Assembly: GCA_963758025.1 (NCBI GenBank)
Contig: CAVWUA010000033.1
Location: 1 to 35,933 of the forward strand
Length of the DNA: 35,933 bases
Source of the DNA: CAVWUA01 sp963758025
GTDB lineage: Bacteria; Planctomycetota; Planctomycetia; Isosphaerales; Isosphaeraceae
Reading direction: 5' to 3'
The notes under the pieces: generated by a model
What the model was told of the DNA's origin: nothing
The model's input: the letters and a program-made list of their open reading frames with translations, nothing else
Databases searched by the model: none
Made by a program: the position numbers and the translations under genes
Part shown: piece by piece, positions 16,439 through 23,217 of the stretch
Layout of the letters: each line of letters starts with the position of its first letter
Position numbering within the stretch: position 1 is the first letter of the stretch

Positions 16439-16804
16439 ATGGGCTGGAAATCAATTAACGGACGAAGGTACTACTACCGGTCCATCCGGGAAGATGGTCG
16501 CGTCCGGTCCGTCTATTATGGCTCCGGGAAAGTGGCCGAATTGATGGCCGTCATGGACGAGATCAGCAAAGACGAACGAGAGGCTGAGCGGCGGGAGCGA
16601 CGGAAGGAATGGGATCAGGACGATCAGGAGGAGCGGGAGTTCGAGAAATGGTTCGACCGGGTGGAGGCCCTCGCTCATGCGGCGTTGTACGTCGCGGGAT
16701 TCCATCGACACAAACGAGGCGAGTGGAGACGAAGACGAGATGTCCCTTCCCGAAGCAAAGACAACCACAGAGACGACGACGGAATCCCCGGGAAAACCTC
16801 CTGA
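16439..16804 (+). CDS. Conserved hypothetical protein (MGWK...RRYYYRS type)
   Basis: This 121-aa protein begins MGWKSINGRRYYYRSIREDG, continues with VRSVYYGSGKVAELMAVMDE, then a long charged helix (residues about 45-80) and ends with a basic tail (GFHRHKRGEWRRRRD). The N-terminal module (short beta-rich, YYYRS and YYG) is a pattern I remember from planctomycete proteins near mobile elements, but I know no function. I start it at 16439 rather than the ATG at 16280 or 16393 because conservation as I know it begins at MGW. The upstream 270 bases are AT-richer and probably hold divergent promoters. It overlaps the next gene by 65 bases in another frame. Confidence 0.6.
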   Translation: MGWKSINGRRYYYRSIREDGRVRSVYYGSGKVAELMAVMDEISKDEREAERRERRKEWDQDDQEEREFEKWFDRVEALAHAALYVAGFHRHKRGEWRRRRDVPSRSKDNHRDDDGIPGKTS

Positions 16805-17177
16805 AACCGCACTGAATGTCCCTGAACTATTGGGGAAAGCTCGTGTTGGGGACTGCTCGTGCTTGCCCCAGCTCCTGGCGCTCTTCCGGAACGGCGAGCG
16901 GGGCAAGCGGTTGGTCTCGCTGTTCGGCAGTCCATCCTTGTGGGTGACACAGGCGTTGGCGAACAATGCGGGCGGAAAAGATCTGGCGACCAAGGAAGCG
17001 ATCCCGATCAAGCTGAAGGAGATTCGCCAGGATCTGGAAGGGCCAAACCCGACGCCGATGGAGCGGCTGCTCGCCGAGCGGGCTTCCATTTGCTGGTTCG
17101 TCGTGTACCAGTACGAGGCCACCTATGCCAACGCCAAGGAGTTGAACGAAGAGCCAGGGCAAGCCGAACCCATCTGA
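16740..17177 (+). CDS. Conserved hypothetical protein paired with the preceding gene
   Basis: This 145-aa protein starts at the ATG at 16740 (MSLPEAKTTTETTTESPGK). A disordered threonine-rich leader is followed by a helical core with VPELLGKARVGDCSCLPQLL, LFGSPSLWVTQALANN and TPMERLLAERASICWFVVYQ. The pattern L-A-GDxxxLPxLxxLL ... W ... PTPxERLLxERxxxCW recurs in hypothetical proteins beside planctomycete and actinobacterial mobile elements (from memory, not searched). It overlaps the 3' end of the preceding gene, indicating co-translation. No enzyme motif, signal or membrane segment is visible. The two genes probably form a functional pair on an island. Confidence 0.6.
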   Translation: MSLPEAKTTTETTTESPGKPPETALNVPELLGKARVGDCSCLPQLLALFRNGERGKRLVSLFGSPSLWVTQALANNAGGKDLATKEAIPIKLKEIRQDLEGPNPTPMERLLAERASICWFVVYQYEATYANAKELNEEPGQAEPI

Positions 17178-17266
17178 CGCCATCGACCGTCCGAGAGGGA
17201 GGAAGCCCGCTCGACGCAAGGCGCGTTCGAACGACCCGAGCCTGTTCGACTGAGGGAGGAACCGCC

Positions 17267-17497
17267 ATGCCGACCGTGAACCTGGACGACGCGCAAGCTC
17301 ACCTCCGAGACATCCTCGCCGGGCTCAATCCGGGGGACCGCCTCGTCATCGTCAAGGACGGCGAGGAGGTCGCCACGCTCACCCGGAGCCGCCCGAAGTC
17401 GTGGCCCTGCAAGGCCGGCACCGCCCGGGACACGGGCCACTGGATGGCCCCGGACTTCGATGCCCCGCTGGAGGAGTTCCGGGAGTACATGGAGTGA
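17267..17497 (+). CDS. Phd/YefM-type antitoxin
   Basis: This 76-aa protein starts at the ATG at 17267, with GGAGG eight bases ahead. MPTVNLDDAQAHLRDILAGL and RLVIVKDGEEVATLTRSRP match the N-terminal DNA-binding/dimerisation fold of Phd-type antitoxins, with the usual operon-autorepressor role. The C-terminal segment (WMAPDFDAPLEEFREYM) is the toxin-neutralising tail that typically ends in an (D/E)(D/E)FxxY-like pattern. It overlaps the toxin start by GTGA, the usual antitoxin-first order. The partner toxin is truncated, so the antitoxin is now an orphan here. Confidence 0.85.
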   Translation: MPTVNLDDAQAHLRDILAGLNPGDRLVIVKDGEEVATLTRSRPKSWPCKAGTARDTGHWMAPDFDAPLEEFREYME

Positions 17498-17718
17498 ACG
17501 ACCTGCTGCTCGATACCCACGCCATGCTCTGGTTCTTCTGGGACGATCCCCAGCTCAGCCCCTCCGCGAAAGCCGCCATCGCCACGATGCCGGCGCGGAC
17601 GACCTCGGGTAGCGTCGGCCAGGCGTCCACCACGGCGGGCAAATCGGGTAGCAGGTGGGTAGCAGTCTGGGGACGGTCGGAGTCGGATTGCGTCGGACGT
17701 TGGCGGGATTCATTTTGA
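17494..17718 (+). pseudogene. PIN-domain toxin (VapC-like), truncated after about 30 residues
   Basis: From a GTG at 17494, overlapping the antitoxin stop, the frame reads VNDLLLDTHAMLWFFWDDPQ then LSPSAKAAIA. This is the start of a PIN toxin of the type paired with Phd antitoxins: the first acidic catalytic residue is Asp in LLLDTHAMLW. After about 17583 the family sequence stops abruptly and the frame continues as unrelated sequence to a stop at 17718. The other three acidic residues of a PIN site are missing, so no RNase activity is expected. The break coincides with the start of minus-strand sequence that reads like an integrase tail, so a recombination or deletion joined the two. Confidence 0.75.
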
Positions 17719-17740
17719 GACTCGCCCGAGGATGCCAAAC
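17583..17740 (-). pseudogene. Possible C-terminal remnant of an integrase next to tRNA-Ser
   Basis: The minus-strand frame reads THLLPDLPAVVDAWPTLPEV then VRAGIVAM, ending at the toxin break. Tails of this form (DAWPxLPxxxRAGIVAM) are familiar to me from planctomycete proteins annotated as phage-type integrases, but only about 50 residues are left and no catalytic residues are included. Position just 3' of a tRNA-Ser gene supports an integrated-element origin. Confidence 0.35.
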
Positions 17741-17810
17741 GAGAAACGCCCGAAACCCTGTCCTTTGGCGGGCTTGGGCGTGTGATGTCGGCTTCGGACG
17801 GGCATCGAAC

Positions 17811-17898
17811 GGAGAGGGGGGGATTCGAACCCCCGATACCCCTTTCGGAGTATAACGGTTTAGCAAACCGCCGCTTTCGACCACTCAGCCACCTCTCC
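17811..17898 (-). tRNA. tRNA-Ser (anticodon GCT)
   Basis: This 88-nt cloverleaf has acceptor stem GGAGAGG/CCTCTCC, anticodon loop TTGCTAA (anticodon GCT), a long class II variable arm (ACTCC...GGGGT) and T-arm GGGGG-TTCGAAT-CCCCC. CCA is not encoded. It is the first member of a minus-strand tRNA array and a likely integration site for the remnant beside it. Confidence 0.95.
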
Positions 17899-18036
17899 AG
17901 CAACCTGGTTGGCTCTGGGAAAATTTACCAAATCCGGATCAGGCTCGTCAATCGTCTCTCGCGCGGAAACGGAGGGTGTCGCGGTTGCAACTGCCGGGAG
18001 CGCGAGCCTGAGCCGGATCGGGCTTGAGGGAGGAAT

Positions 18037-18108
18037 GCCCCCGCCAGGAATCGAACCTGGACCTCGACCTTCGGAGAGTCGCGTGCGATTCCAGCACACT
18101 CCAGGGGC
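18037..18108 (-). tRNA. tRNA-Arg-like (anticodon CCG), lacks U8
   Basis: This 72-nt tRNA has acceptor GCCCCTG/CGGGGGC (one G-U), anticodon stem CGACT/GGTCG with loop CTCCGAA giving CCG, and T-arm CCAGG-TTCGATT-CCTGG. Position 8 is G rather than the near-universal U, so function is uncertain. Confidence 0.7.
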
Positions 18109-18204
18109 GAAGCGATTCCAACCGGATGGTGTCGCCCGACCGATCGCCCACGCATTGAGCCGGCGTTCGGAGATCAACCACGATCGGAGGCGGCGGGAAT
18201 CGAT

Positions 18205-18278
18205 CGCCGGGGTGGGAGTCGAACCCACAGAACACCAGAATCTCATCCTGGCGGCTTTGCCTGTTTGCCTACCCGGCG
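18205..18278 (-). tRNA. tRNA with Leu anticodon GAG but a short variable loop
   Basis: This 74-nt tRNA has acceptor CGCCGGG/CCCGGCG perfect, U8 A9 present, D-stem GGC/GCC, anticodon arm CCAGG-ATGAGAT-TCTGG (anticodon GAG), and T-arm GTGGG-TTCGACT-CCCAC. The variable loop is about five bases, whereas bacterial tRNA-Leu normally has a long class II arm. The sequence is a close relative of the copy at 18687-18759. Confidence 0.7.
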
Positions 18279-18301
18279 CGGAGGGGACTCCATCCGAAAA
18301 T

Positions 18302-18365
18302 GGCGGGCATGGGAGCCGAACCCATCGGGCCGAGCATCGGAAACTCGACAGAGCACCGGCCCCCC
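18302..18365 (-). tRNA. Degenerate tRNA-like gene (anticodon loop CCG), shortened D-arm
   Basis: At about 64 nt it has T-arm ATGGG/CCCAT with loop TTCGGCT, anticodon arm CGAGT-TTCCGAT-GCTCG, and acceptor GGGGGGC/GCCCGCC with one G-G mismatch. Only about 11 bases remain where the D-arm should be. It is probably a decayed tRNA, or a D-armless one. Confidence 0.45.
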
Positions 18366-18371
18366 GCGAGT

Positions 18372-18439
18372 TCCAGGCCCCGGTATCGAACCGGGCAAGC
18401 CGGCCTTATGAGAGCCGGCCGGCGCCTGCCACGCCTGGA
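18372..18439 (-). tRNA. tRNA-Met/Ile2-like (anticodon CAT), shortened D-arm
   Basis: This 68-nt gene has a perfect acceptor TCCAGGC/GCCTGGA, anticodon arm CGGCT-CTCATAA-GGCCG (anticodon CAT), and T-arm CCCGG-TTCGATA-CCGGG. The D region is only about 15 bases and position 8 is G. CAT could mean Met or lysidine-modified Ile2; sequence alone does not decide. Confidence 0.6.
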
Positions 18440-18460
18440 TCTGCTCGAAAGCATCGTCAA

Positions 18461-18519
18461 CGCCTGAACAGGAGTCGAACCCGCCGTTCGTGGCGGAAAA
18501 CCCAGGGGCCTTCACGCCG
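18461..18519 (-). pseudogene. Decayed tRNA-like sequence
   Basis: A T-arm-like GCGGG-TTCGACT-CCTGT (with wobble pairs) and a 3' acceptor-like TCAGGCG are recognisable. The acceptor has only about five of seven pairs and the anticodon stem does not form cleanly around the GTTTTCC loop. It lies in phase with the array, so it is probably a dead tRNA. Confidence 0.3.
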
Positions 18520-18686
18520 ATCGGGCCATCGAGAAAAACTCACCAGGTCCTCCAACCGACAGGAGAGAAGAACGACCCCCCAGCGCCCTCGACGGGATGT
18601 TGAACCCACGGTCTCCGTCGTGACAGGGCGGCGAGCACCCCGGACGGCCCCACGAGGGCCACGACCGACGTGCCCCACCGAGGGAT

Positions 18687-18759
18687 GGCCCAGGAGGGAT
18701 TCGAACCCTCAAACACCTGCTTCTGAAGCAGGCGGCTTTGCCGGTTTGCCTACCGGGCC
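18687..18759 (-). tRNA. tRNA with Leu anticodon CAG but a short variable loop
   Basis: This 73-nt tRNA has acceptor GGCCCGG/CTGGGCC (one G-U), U8 A9, D-stem GGC/GCC, anticodon arm CCTGC-TTCAGAA-GCAGG (anticodon CAG), a five-base variable loop TGTTT, and T-arm GAGGG-TTCGAAT-CCCTC. All stems are sound. The class I variable loop is unexpected for a leucine tRNA. Confidence 0.8.
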
Positions 18760-18770
18760 GTTCGGTGAGT

Positions 18771-18844
18771 TCCGGGGGCTGGAATCGAACCAGCGGCCTC
18801 CGCGTTCAGAGCGCGGCGTCACTACCAGCAGCAACTGCCCCGGA
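18771..18844 (-). tRNA. tRNA-Gln (anticodon CTG), lacks U8
   Basis: This 74-nt tRNA has a perfect acceptor TCCGGGG/CCCCGGA, anticodon arm CCGCG-CTCTGAA-CGCGG (anticodon CTG), and T-arm GCTGG-TTCGATT-CCAGC. The D-stem is weak (G-U pairs) and position 8 is C. It ends the array. Confidence 0.75.
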
Positions 18845-19111
18845 ATGGATGACCTGCCCCACGTTCATGAAGCAGACACATTCCCGATCGATCAGGTTCG
18901 CAATTGAATTGGATTTTCATTAGCCGAGGGTTTCGAGGGGAGTCGTCGGGGCGACAGGTTCTCGCGGATGGCGTGTCGGAGAGGAAGTCCGAAAGTTCGT
19001 CGAGAGAGACTTTCCGTCGTTGCTGTCCGATGGAATCCTCGGCGCGGGATAGGCTAGCGGATACGCTATGGCGTGAACTGGTAAGGCATTCTGAGTCTGG
19101 AGGTCGATGCC

Positions 19112-20521
19112 ATGCGTGCCGCTGTCTTACTCTACGGCATTTCCCTGCTCCTGAGCGTAAACGCTCCGACGACGCTTGGCGAGGAGCCGACGCTGCAACC
19201 ATGGTCCGAGAATCCCTGGTACTGGAGTTACCGAGGGCGACCCGTACTGCTCCTGGGCGGCAGTGACGACGACAACCTGTTTCAGTGGTCAGAGCGGGAC
19301 CTGATCGCCCAGCTGGATCGTTTGGCGGCGGCGGGCGGGAACGTCATCCGCAACACCATGAGCGACCGCAAGGACAAGGGGTTTGAAGTTTACCCGTTCG
19401 GCCGAAGGCCCGATGGCAAATATGACCTGAACACCTGGAACGACGAATACTGGACGCGCTTCGAACGCATGCTGCGGCAGACAGCCAAGCGAGACATTTT
19501 CGTTCAGATCGAGGTCTGGGACCGGTTTGACTACGTTGACAACGGCGGCAACGAGCGCTGGAAAGTCCATCCTTACAATCCGCGAAACAACGTCAACTAC
19601 ACCTCTAAGCAATCAGGGTTTGCCGAGCGCTATCCCGATCATCCGGGTGCGAACCGACAGCCCTTTTTCTTTACGACACCGAAGCAGCGGAACAATCAGG
19701 TCGTCTTGCCGTTTCAGCAACGCTTCGTCGAAAAGATGCTGGAGCACACACTGAACTATGGTCACGTCCTGTACTGCATAGATAACGAGACCAGTGGTGA
19801 AGCCGCGTGGGGACGCTACTGGGCAGAATTCATCAAAACGCACGCCGCCAAGCGTGGCAAGCGGGTGTACGTCACCGAAATGTGGGACGACTGGGACCTG
19901 AACGCCGACCAGCACAAGCGGACCTTCGACCATCCCGAAGTCTACGACTTCGTGGACGTCTCGCAGAACAACCACAACAAAGGGCAAAAGCACTGGGACA
20001 ACTTTTTGGCCGTCCGCCGGTATCTGTCGAAGCACCCGCGGCCGATGAATACCACCAAGACCTACGGCGCCGACGGGAACAAATTCGGCCACACCGATCA
20101 GGACGGTATCGAACGCTTCTGGCGTCATCTGTTGGCCGGCGCGGCTTCGATACGGTTTCATCGGCCGGATTCCGGCCTGGGACTGAACGACAAAGCTGTT
20201 GCCGCGATTCGTGCCGCGAGAAAACTGGAATCAAAGATTCCCCTGTGGTCCGTCCATCCGGCCAACGAACTGCTGTCCGACCGTGAGCCCAACGAAGCCT
20301 ATCTGGCGGCCGATCCTGGCCATGCCTACGCTCTGTACTTCCCGGCGGGTGGCGACGTACGCATCGACCTTGCCAACACGAAGCGGGAATTCGTCGTCCA
20401 CTGGATCAACATCGACACAGGCGAATGGGGGCCGGTCCAGGACGTTCAGGGTGGCGACAAGAGACTGTTGTCTCCTCCCGACAAACGCAACTGGGCGGCG
20501 GCAATGCTGCAACGTAAGTAG
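19112..20521 (+). CDS. Secreted glycoside-hydrolase-like protein (TIM barrel plus C-terminal beta domain)
   Basis: This 469-aa protein has an N-terminal signal peptide (MRAAVLLYGISLLLSVNA, cleavage probably near residue 24). The body resembles the apiosidase/DUF4038-type barrels of planctomycetes: NPWYWSYRGRPVLLLGGSDD at the start, GGNVIRNTMSD, IFVQIEVWDRFDY near residue 135, and VLYCIDNETSGEAAWGRYW near 225-240, whose glutamate may be catalytic. The last about 85 residues (AYALYFPAGGDVRIDL, then VVHWINIDTGEWGP) match the beta-sandwich domain often found behind such barrels, called a putative collagen-binding domain. Start ATG at 19112 has GGAGG ten bases ahead. It probably degrades or binds a carbohydrate outside the cytoplasm; substrate unknown. 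Confidence 0.75.
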   Translation: MRAAVLLYGISLLLSVNAPTTLGEEPTLQPWSENPWYWSYRGRPVLLLGGSDDDNLFQWSERDLIAQLDRLAAAGGNVIRNTMSDRKDKGFEVYPFGRRPDGKYDLNTWNDEYWTRFERMLRQTAKRDIFVQIEVWDRFDYVDNGGNERWKVHPYNPRNNVNYTSKQSGFAERYPDHPGANRQPFFFTTPKQRNNQVVLPFQQRFVEKMLEHTLNYGHVLYCIDNETSGEAAWGRYWAEFIKTHAAKRGKRVYVTEMWDDWDLNADQHKRTFDHPEVYDFVDVSQNNHNKGQKHWDNFLAVRRYLSKHPRPMNTTKTYGADGNKFGHTDQDGIERFWRHLLAGAASIRFHRPDSGLGLNDKAVAAIRAARKLESKIPLWSVHPANELLSDREPNEAYLAADPGHAYALYFPAGGDVRIDLANTKREFVVHWINIDTGEWGPVQDVQGGDKRLLSPPDKRNWAAAMLQRK

Positions 20522-20858
20522 CGAGGGAGCTCTTGCGGCGACAAGCTTCTTCAAGTAGCAGAGCTTGCCGCTGCTCCGCAGGACAAAAGGGAAACCCGTG
20601 GCGCTCCGGGATCAGGTGCCCGAGGATCGGCCCGACCGCGGAAGCGCCGGGAGGCCGGCGTCACGATGCGTGTCCAGCGGGGGGGTTCCCGAGAGGGCCC
20701 CATCGGGACACATCATCCGGACTCGCTCAACGGAACACGTGAGGCGTTCTGTCGTTTCTCTAGACGCGAGATGCCGTGGAGGGATGTTCGCGGAAAACGG
20801 CCATTTCTGGAACACGGGCGGATCGGTCGGCGGGGTCCTGGAAAACGCGCCGCGTCGT
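20522..20858. other. Gap without a recognisable gene
   Basis: 337 bases between two converging genes (glycosidase-like forward, cyclic-nucleotide-binding reverse). Frames here are short and do not show coding character. I saw no strong hairpin with a T tail. Confidence 0.4.
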
Positions 20859-21326
20859 TCAGGGCTTGGACTTGAGCGCCTCGATGAGTTCCTTGCGGGT
20901 CCCCTTGAGCCGCTCGGAGACCACCTGCAAGACGCGCCGGGTGATGGCGTAGCCGAGCGCGGGGTCAGCATCACAGAGCTGTCGGAGCCGGTTGGCGTCG
21001 AGGGCCAGGGCCTTGGTCGGTTCGAGCGTGTGGGCCTCGGCGGTCTTCGGCCGCTGGTAGAAGAGGCTCGACCAGCCAAACATCTCGCCGGGGCCAACGG
21101 TCAGGAGGGTCTGTGGTTGGTGGTCGGGCACGTTGACCTCGATGGCCACGCGTCCTTCCTCAACCACGTAGAGCATGGGATTGCAGTCGCCTTGATTGAA
21201 GATGACCGTGTGGGGGTCCCAGTGGACCGCCGTGGTGATCTGTTCCAGCTTATCCAGTTGATCCTGGGACAAGCCCTGGGTAAAGGCGAGATGCTTCAAT
21301 CGGAACTGCGTCAGGGAGTCACTCAT
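20859..21326 (-). CDS. Cyclic-nucleotide-binding-domain protein without a DNA-binding domain
   Basis: This 155-aa protein consists almost wholly of a CRP-type cyclic nucleotide-binding fold: beta-roll residues about 30-115 with HTVIFNQGDCNPMLYVVEEG, VGPGEMFGWSSLFYQRPKTA (phosphate-binding-cassette position) and ALALDANRLRQLCDADPALG, then a C-helix (ITRRVLQVVSERLKGTRKEL). The canonical R-S/T pair that contacts cAMP is replaced by P-K-T-A, so the ligand may not be cAMP. No helix-turn-helix follows. It probably acts as a protein-level sensor. It stands alone, with no obvious partner. Confidence 0.85.
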   Translation of the reverse strand: MSDSLTQFRLKHLAFTQGLSQDQLDKLEQITTAVHWDPHTVIFNQGDCNPMLYVVEEGRVAIEVNVPDHQPQTLLTVGPGEMFGWSSLFYQRPKTAEAHTLEPTKALALDANRLRQLCDADPALGYAITRRVLQVVSERLKGTRKELIEALKSKP

Positions 21327-21444
21327 CGTCGTCTATGCCTCGTTGCGATCAACCTGTCGGGTGGTATCGCGTCGCTTTCCGTGAGAATCTCGCGCCATTT
21401 GCGCGGCACGACTCGGGAGGGAAAGTCGGACCGGAAAGCAAAAT

Positions 21445-21482
21445 GCCCCGACCGTGCCTCGATTGGCCGCACACGGTGGGGC
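21445..21482 (-). terminator. Probable terminator downstream of the ISKra4 remnant
   Basis: GCCCCGACCGTGC and GCACACGGTGGGGC form an imperfect stem around GATTGG. On the minus strand the stem is followed by ATTTTGCTTT (21444 downwards), a T-rich tail suited to stopping minus-strand transcription. Confidence 0.4.
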
Positions 21483-21560
21483 TTTCATCGCCGGTTCCGC
21501 CGCCCGTCGCGAGCAGGAGAATCCCCATCATTGACTGAATACCGCGACGGGTGCCGGGAG

Positions 21561-22979
21561 TCAAAGAAAATTCGCACGATCCGCGGGAACAAGAGAGGTA
21601 GCACTTCTGTGGGTGTACCGTCTGTTCAGTTTCGGCTGGGATGAGTAGGCGTCCCACTGATCTTCTCCGCTGGCGAACAGGGTGGAGGTGGACATGCCGT
21701 CGGCTCCGTCTTCGCCAGCGCATGCCCCGTTCTTCATCCGCTTGCCGATGACCGTCTTGCACGCCGACTCGATCGGGCCGGAGCCGATCGCCCAGCCCTT
21801 GGCCCGATACGCCGGATAGTCCATCCGATGCACGTGATTCTCGAAGTAACCCACCACCTCGCCGTGGACCCTCCGCACCGACTCGCGGCCGTCCGGGGGA
21901 AGCGCAGGTCGTTGAGCACCGCCTCACCGCCGTCGTGCTTCAGCCGATGACGCCACCGCCCCCACCACTCCTCCGGGCCGATTCGTGGCCGGGTAAGCGC
22001 CGGCCAGGTCGCCGAGATGCTCCGCGACGTGGTAGAAGTCGAGGATCACCGCCTCGACGCGGCCGAAGTTCACCCGCAGCAGGTCCTCCACCCCGGCCCG
22101 GCGTCCGACAACGCGATCCAGCGCTCGGCCTGGTCCATGCCACCTGGGCCGCTTGCCGCCGCATCGGCTCGGCAGCGACGCCTGGCCCTCCAGTCGGCGT
22201 AACCGCCTGGAACTGCGGCGTGCGGCCGGGCGACCGGGCCCACCGGGCCGGGTCCTCCGGCACCGGGTTGTAGATCATCCCGACCGCCGCCATGCGGCCG
22301 TCGCCGCGGGCCCTCGGGGCCCTGCATCCCCAACCCGGTCAGGTCGAGCGAGACGTAGGCACAGGTCACCCCTCGGCGTTTGTGCCAGGCCCACGGGCCG
22401 GCCGCCCGAAGGTCTCGCCGGCGGCCTGTCGCCGGCCGATGTCGTCGCCGACCGCCTCGCTGGTCCGCTCCACCGTCGATTCCGAGGCCGCAACCCGGCG
22501 AGCTTCCTGAGCACCACGTCGGCGGCCTCGGCGAAGCTGTCACGCGCCGGCGATGCAGACCAGTTCGCGGCGCCCGCGGTGAGCACCGGGGCGACAGCGA
22601 GGGCCTCATCCCAGGGGACCGTCCCCTTGCCGCAGGATCGGCAGTGGTAGTAGCCCCGCTCCAGGGAGAAGGTCCCCACCAGGCTCTGGACCGTCTTGGG
22701 CCGAACCGACGAAGCGGGCCGACCGTGGAACGCGGGCAGGTCATGCTGGACCCCTGGTACCCCCTTTCCGCTCGTCCAGAGCGGTCTCGAGGGCTTGGCA
22801 CCGATGCGATGGACGAGGTCGCGGACCTCGAATTCGGTCTTCCCCAGGAGTTGGCGATCCTCCTTGGAGGCGAGCAGGTCGGCGAGGGACCGAAGGTCGG
22901 CCTCGGCGGCCTGGCGAAGGGTCTGGAAGATGCGGTCGGAGAGTTCAGCCTGCTGCGGGGACAACGGGAGTCGAGACAT
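21561..22979 (-). pseudogene. ISKra4-family transposase, multiply frameshifted
   Basis: From the ATG at 22979 the frame reads MSRLPLSPQQAELSDRIFQ and LLGKTEFEVRDLVHRIGAK. The zinc-finger-like GYYHCRSCGKGTVPWDEAL follows after one frame change. Later pieces lie in other frames: GVTCAYVSLDLTGLGMQGPE, MAAVGMIYNPVPEDPARWA, and near the end YRAKGWAIGSGPIESACKTV with FASGEDQWDAY. Order and spacing match an ISKra4 transposase of about 470 aa, with at least four frameshifts and a scrambled C-terminus ending at 21561. It is a dead element. A more intact relative lies at 29899-31311. Confidence 0.8.
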
Positions 22980-23217
22980 GGCAGCCCTCCGTGAACGGAT
23001 GGCAACGAAATCCGAGCGGACACATCGGAGACCACTGTTGTACGAAATTTCCACCACAATCGAGACGCAACATTTTTTGGCAACATTCTATCCGCTTTGC
23101 AAAGGGGGGCGGCTCGGTTACGCTCGACGTTTGGAGAGACGGGCCGCTCCGGAGTTCGGGGACGGTCTCGGTGGTGGGGTGGAGGTGGTCCGCAAGCGAA
23201 CAGGATCGGGAACCACG

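Noticed and set aside
17811..18844. Regularly spaced similar segments that could suggest a CRISPR array
   Set aside because: The recurring GGTTCGA.TCC motifs are T-arms of tRNAs; the units are 64-88 nt with cloverleaf pairing and no constant repeat/spacer structure.
17909..18907. Forward 332-codon frame across the tRNA array
   Set aside because: The region is occupied by tRNA genes on the other strand, and the translated product shows only repeated tRNA-derived peptides (for example G-E-R/T-P).
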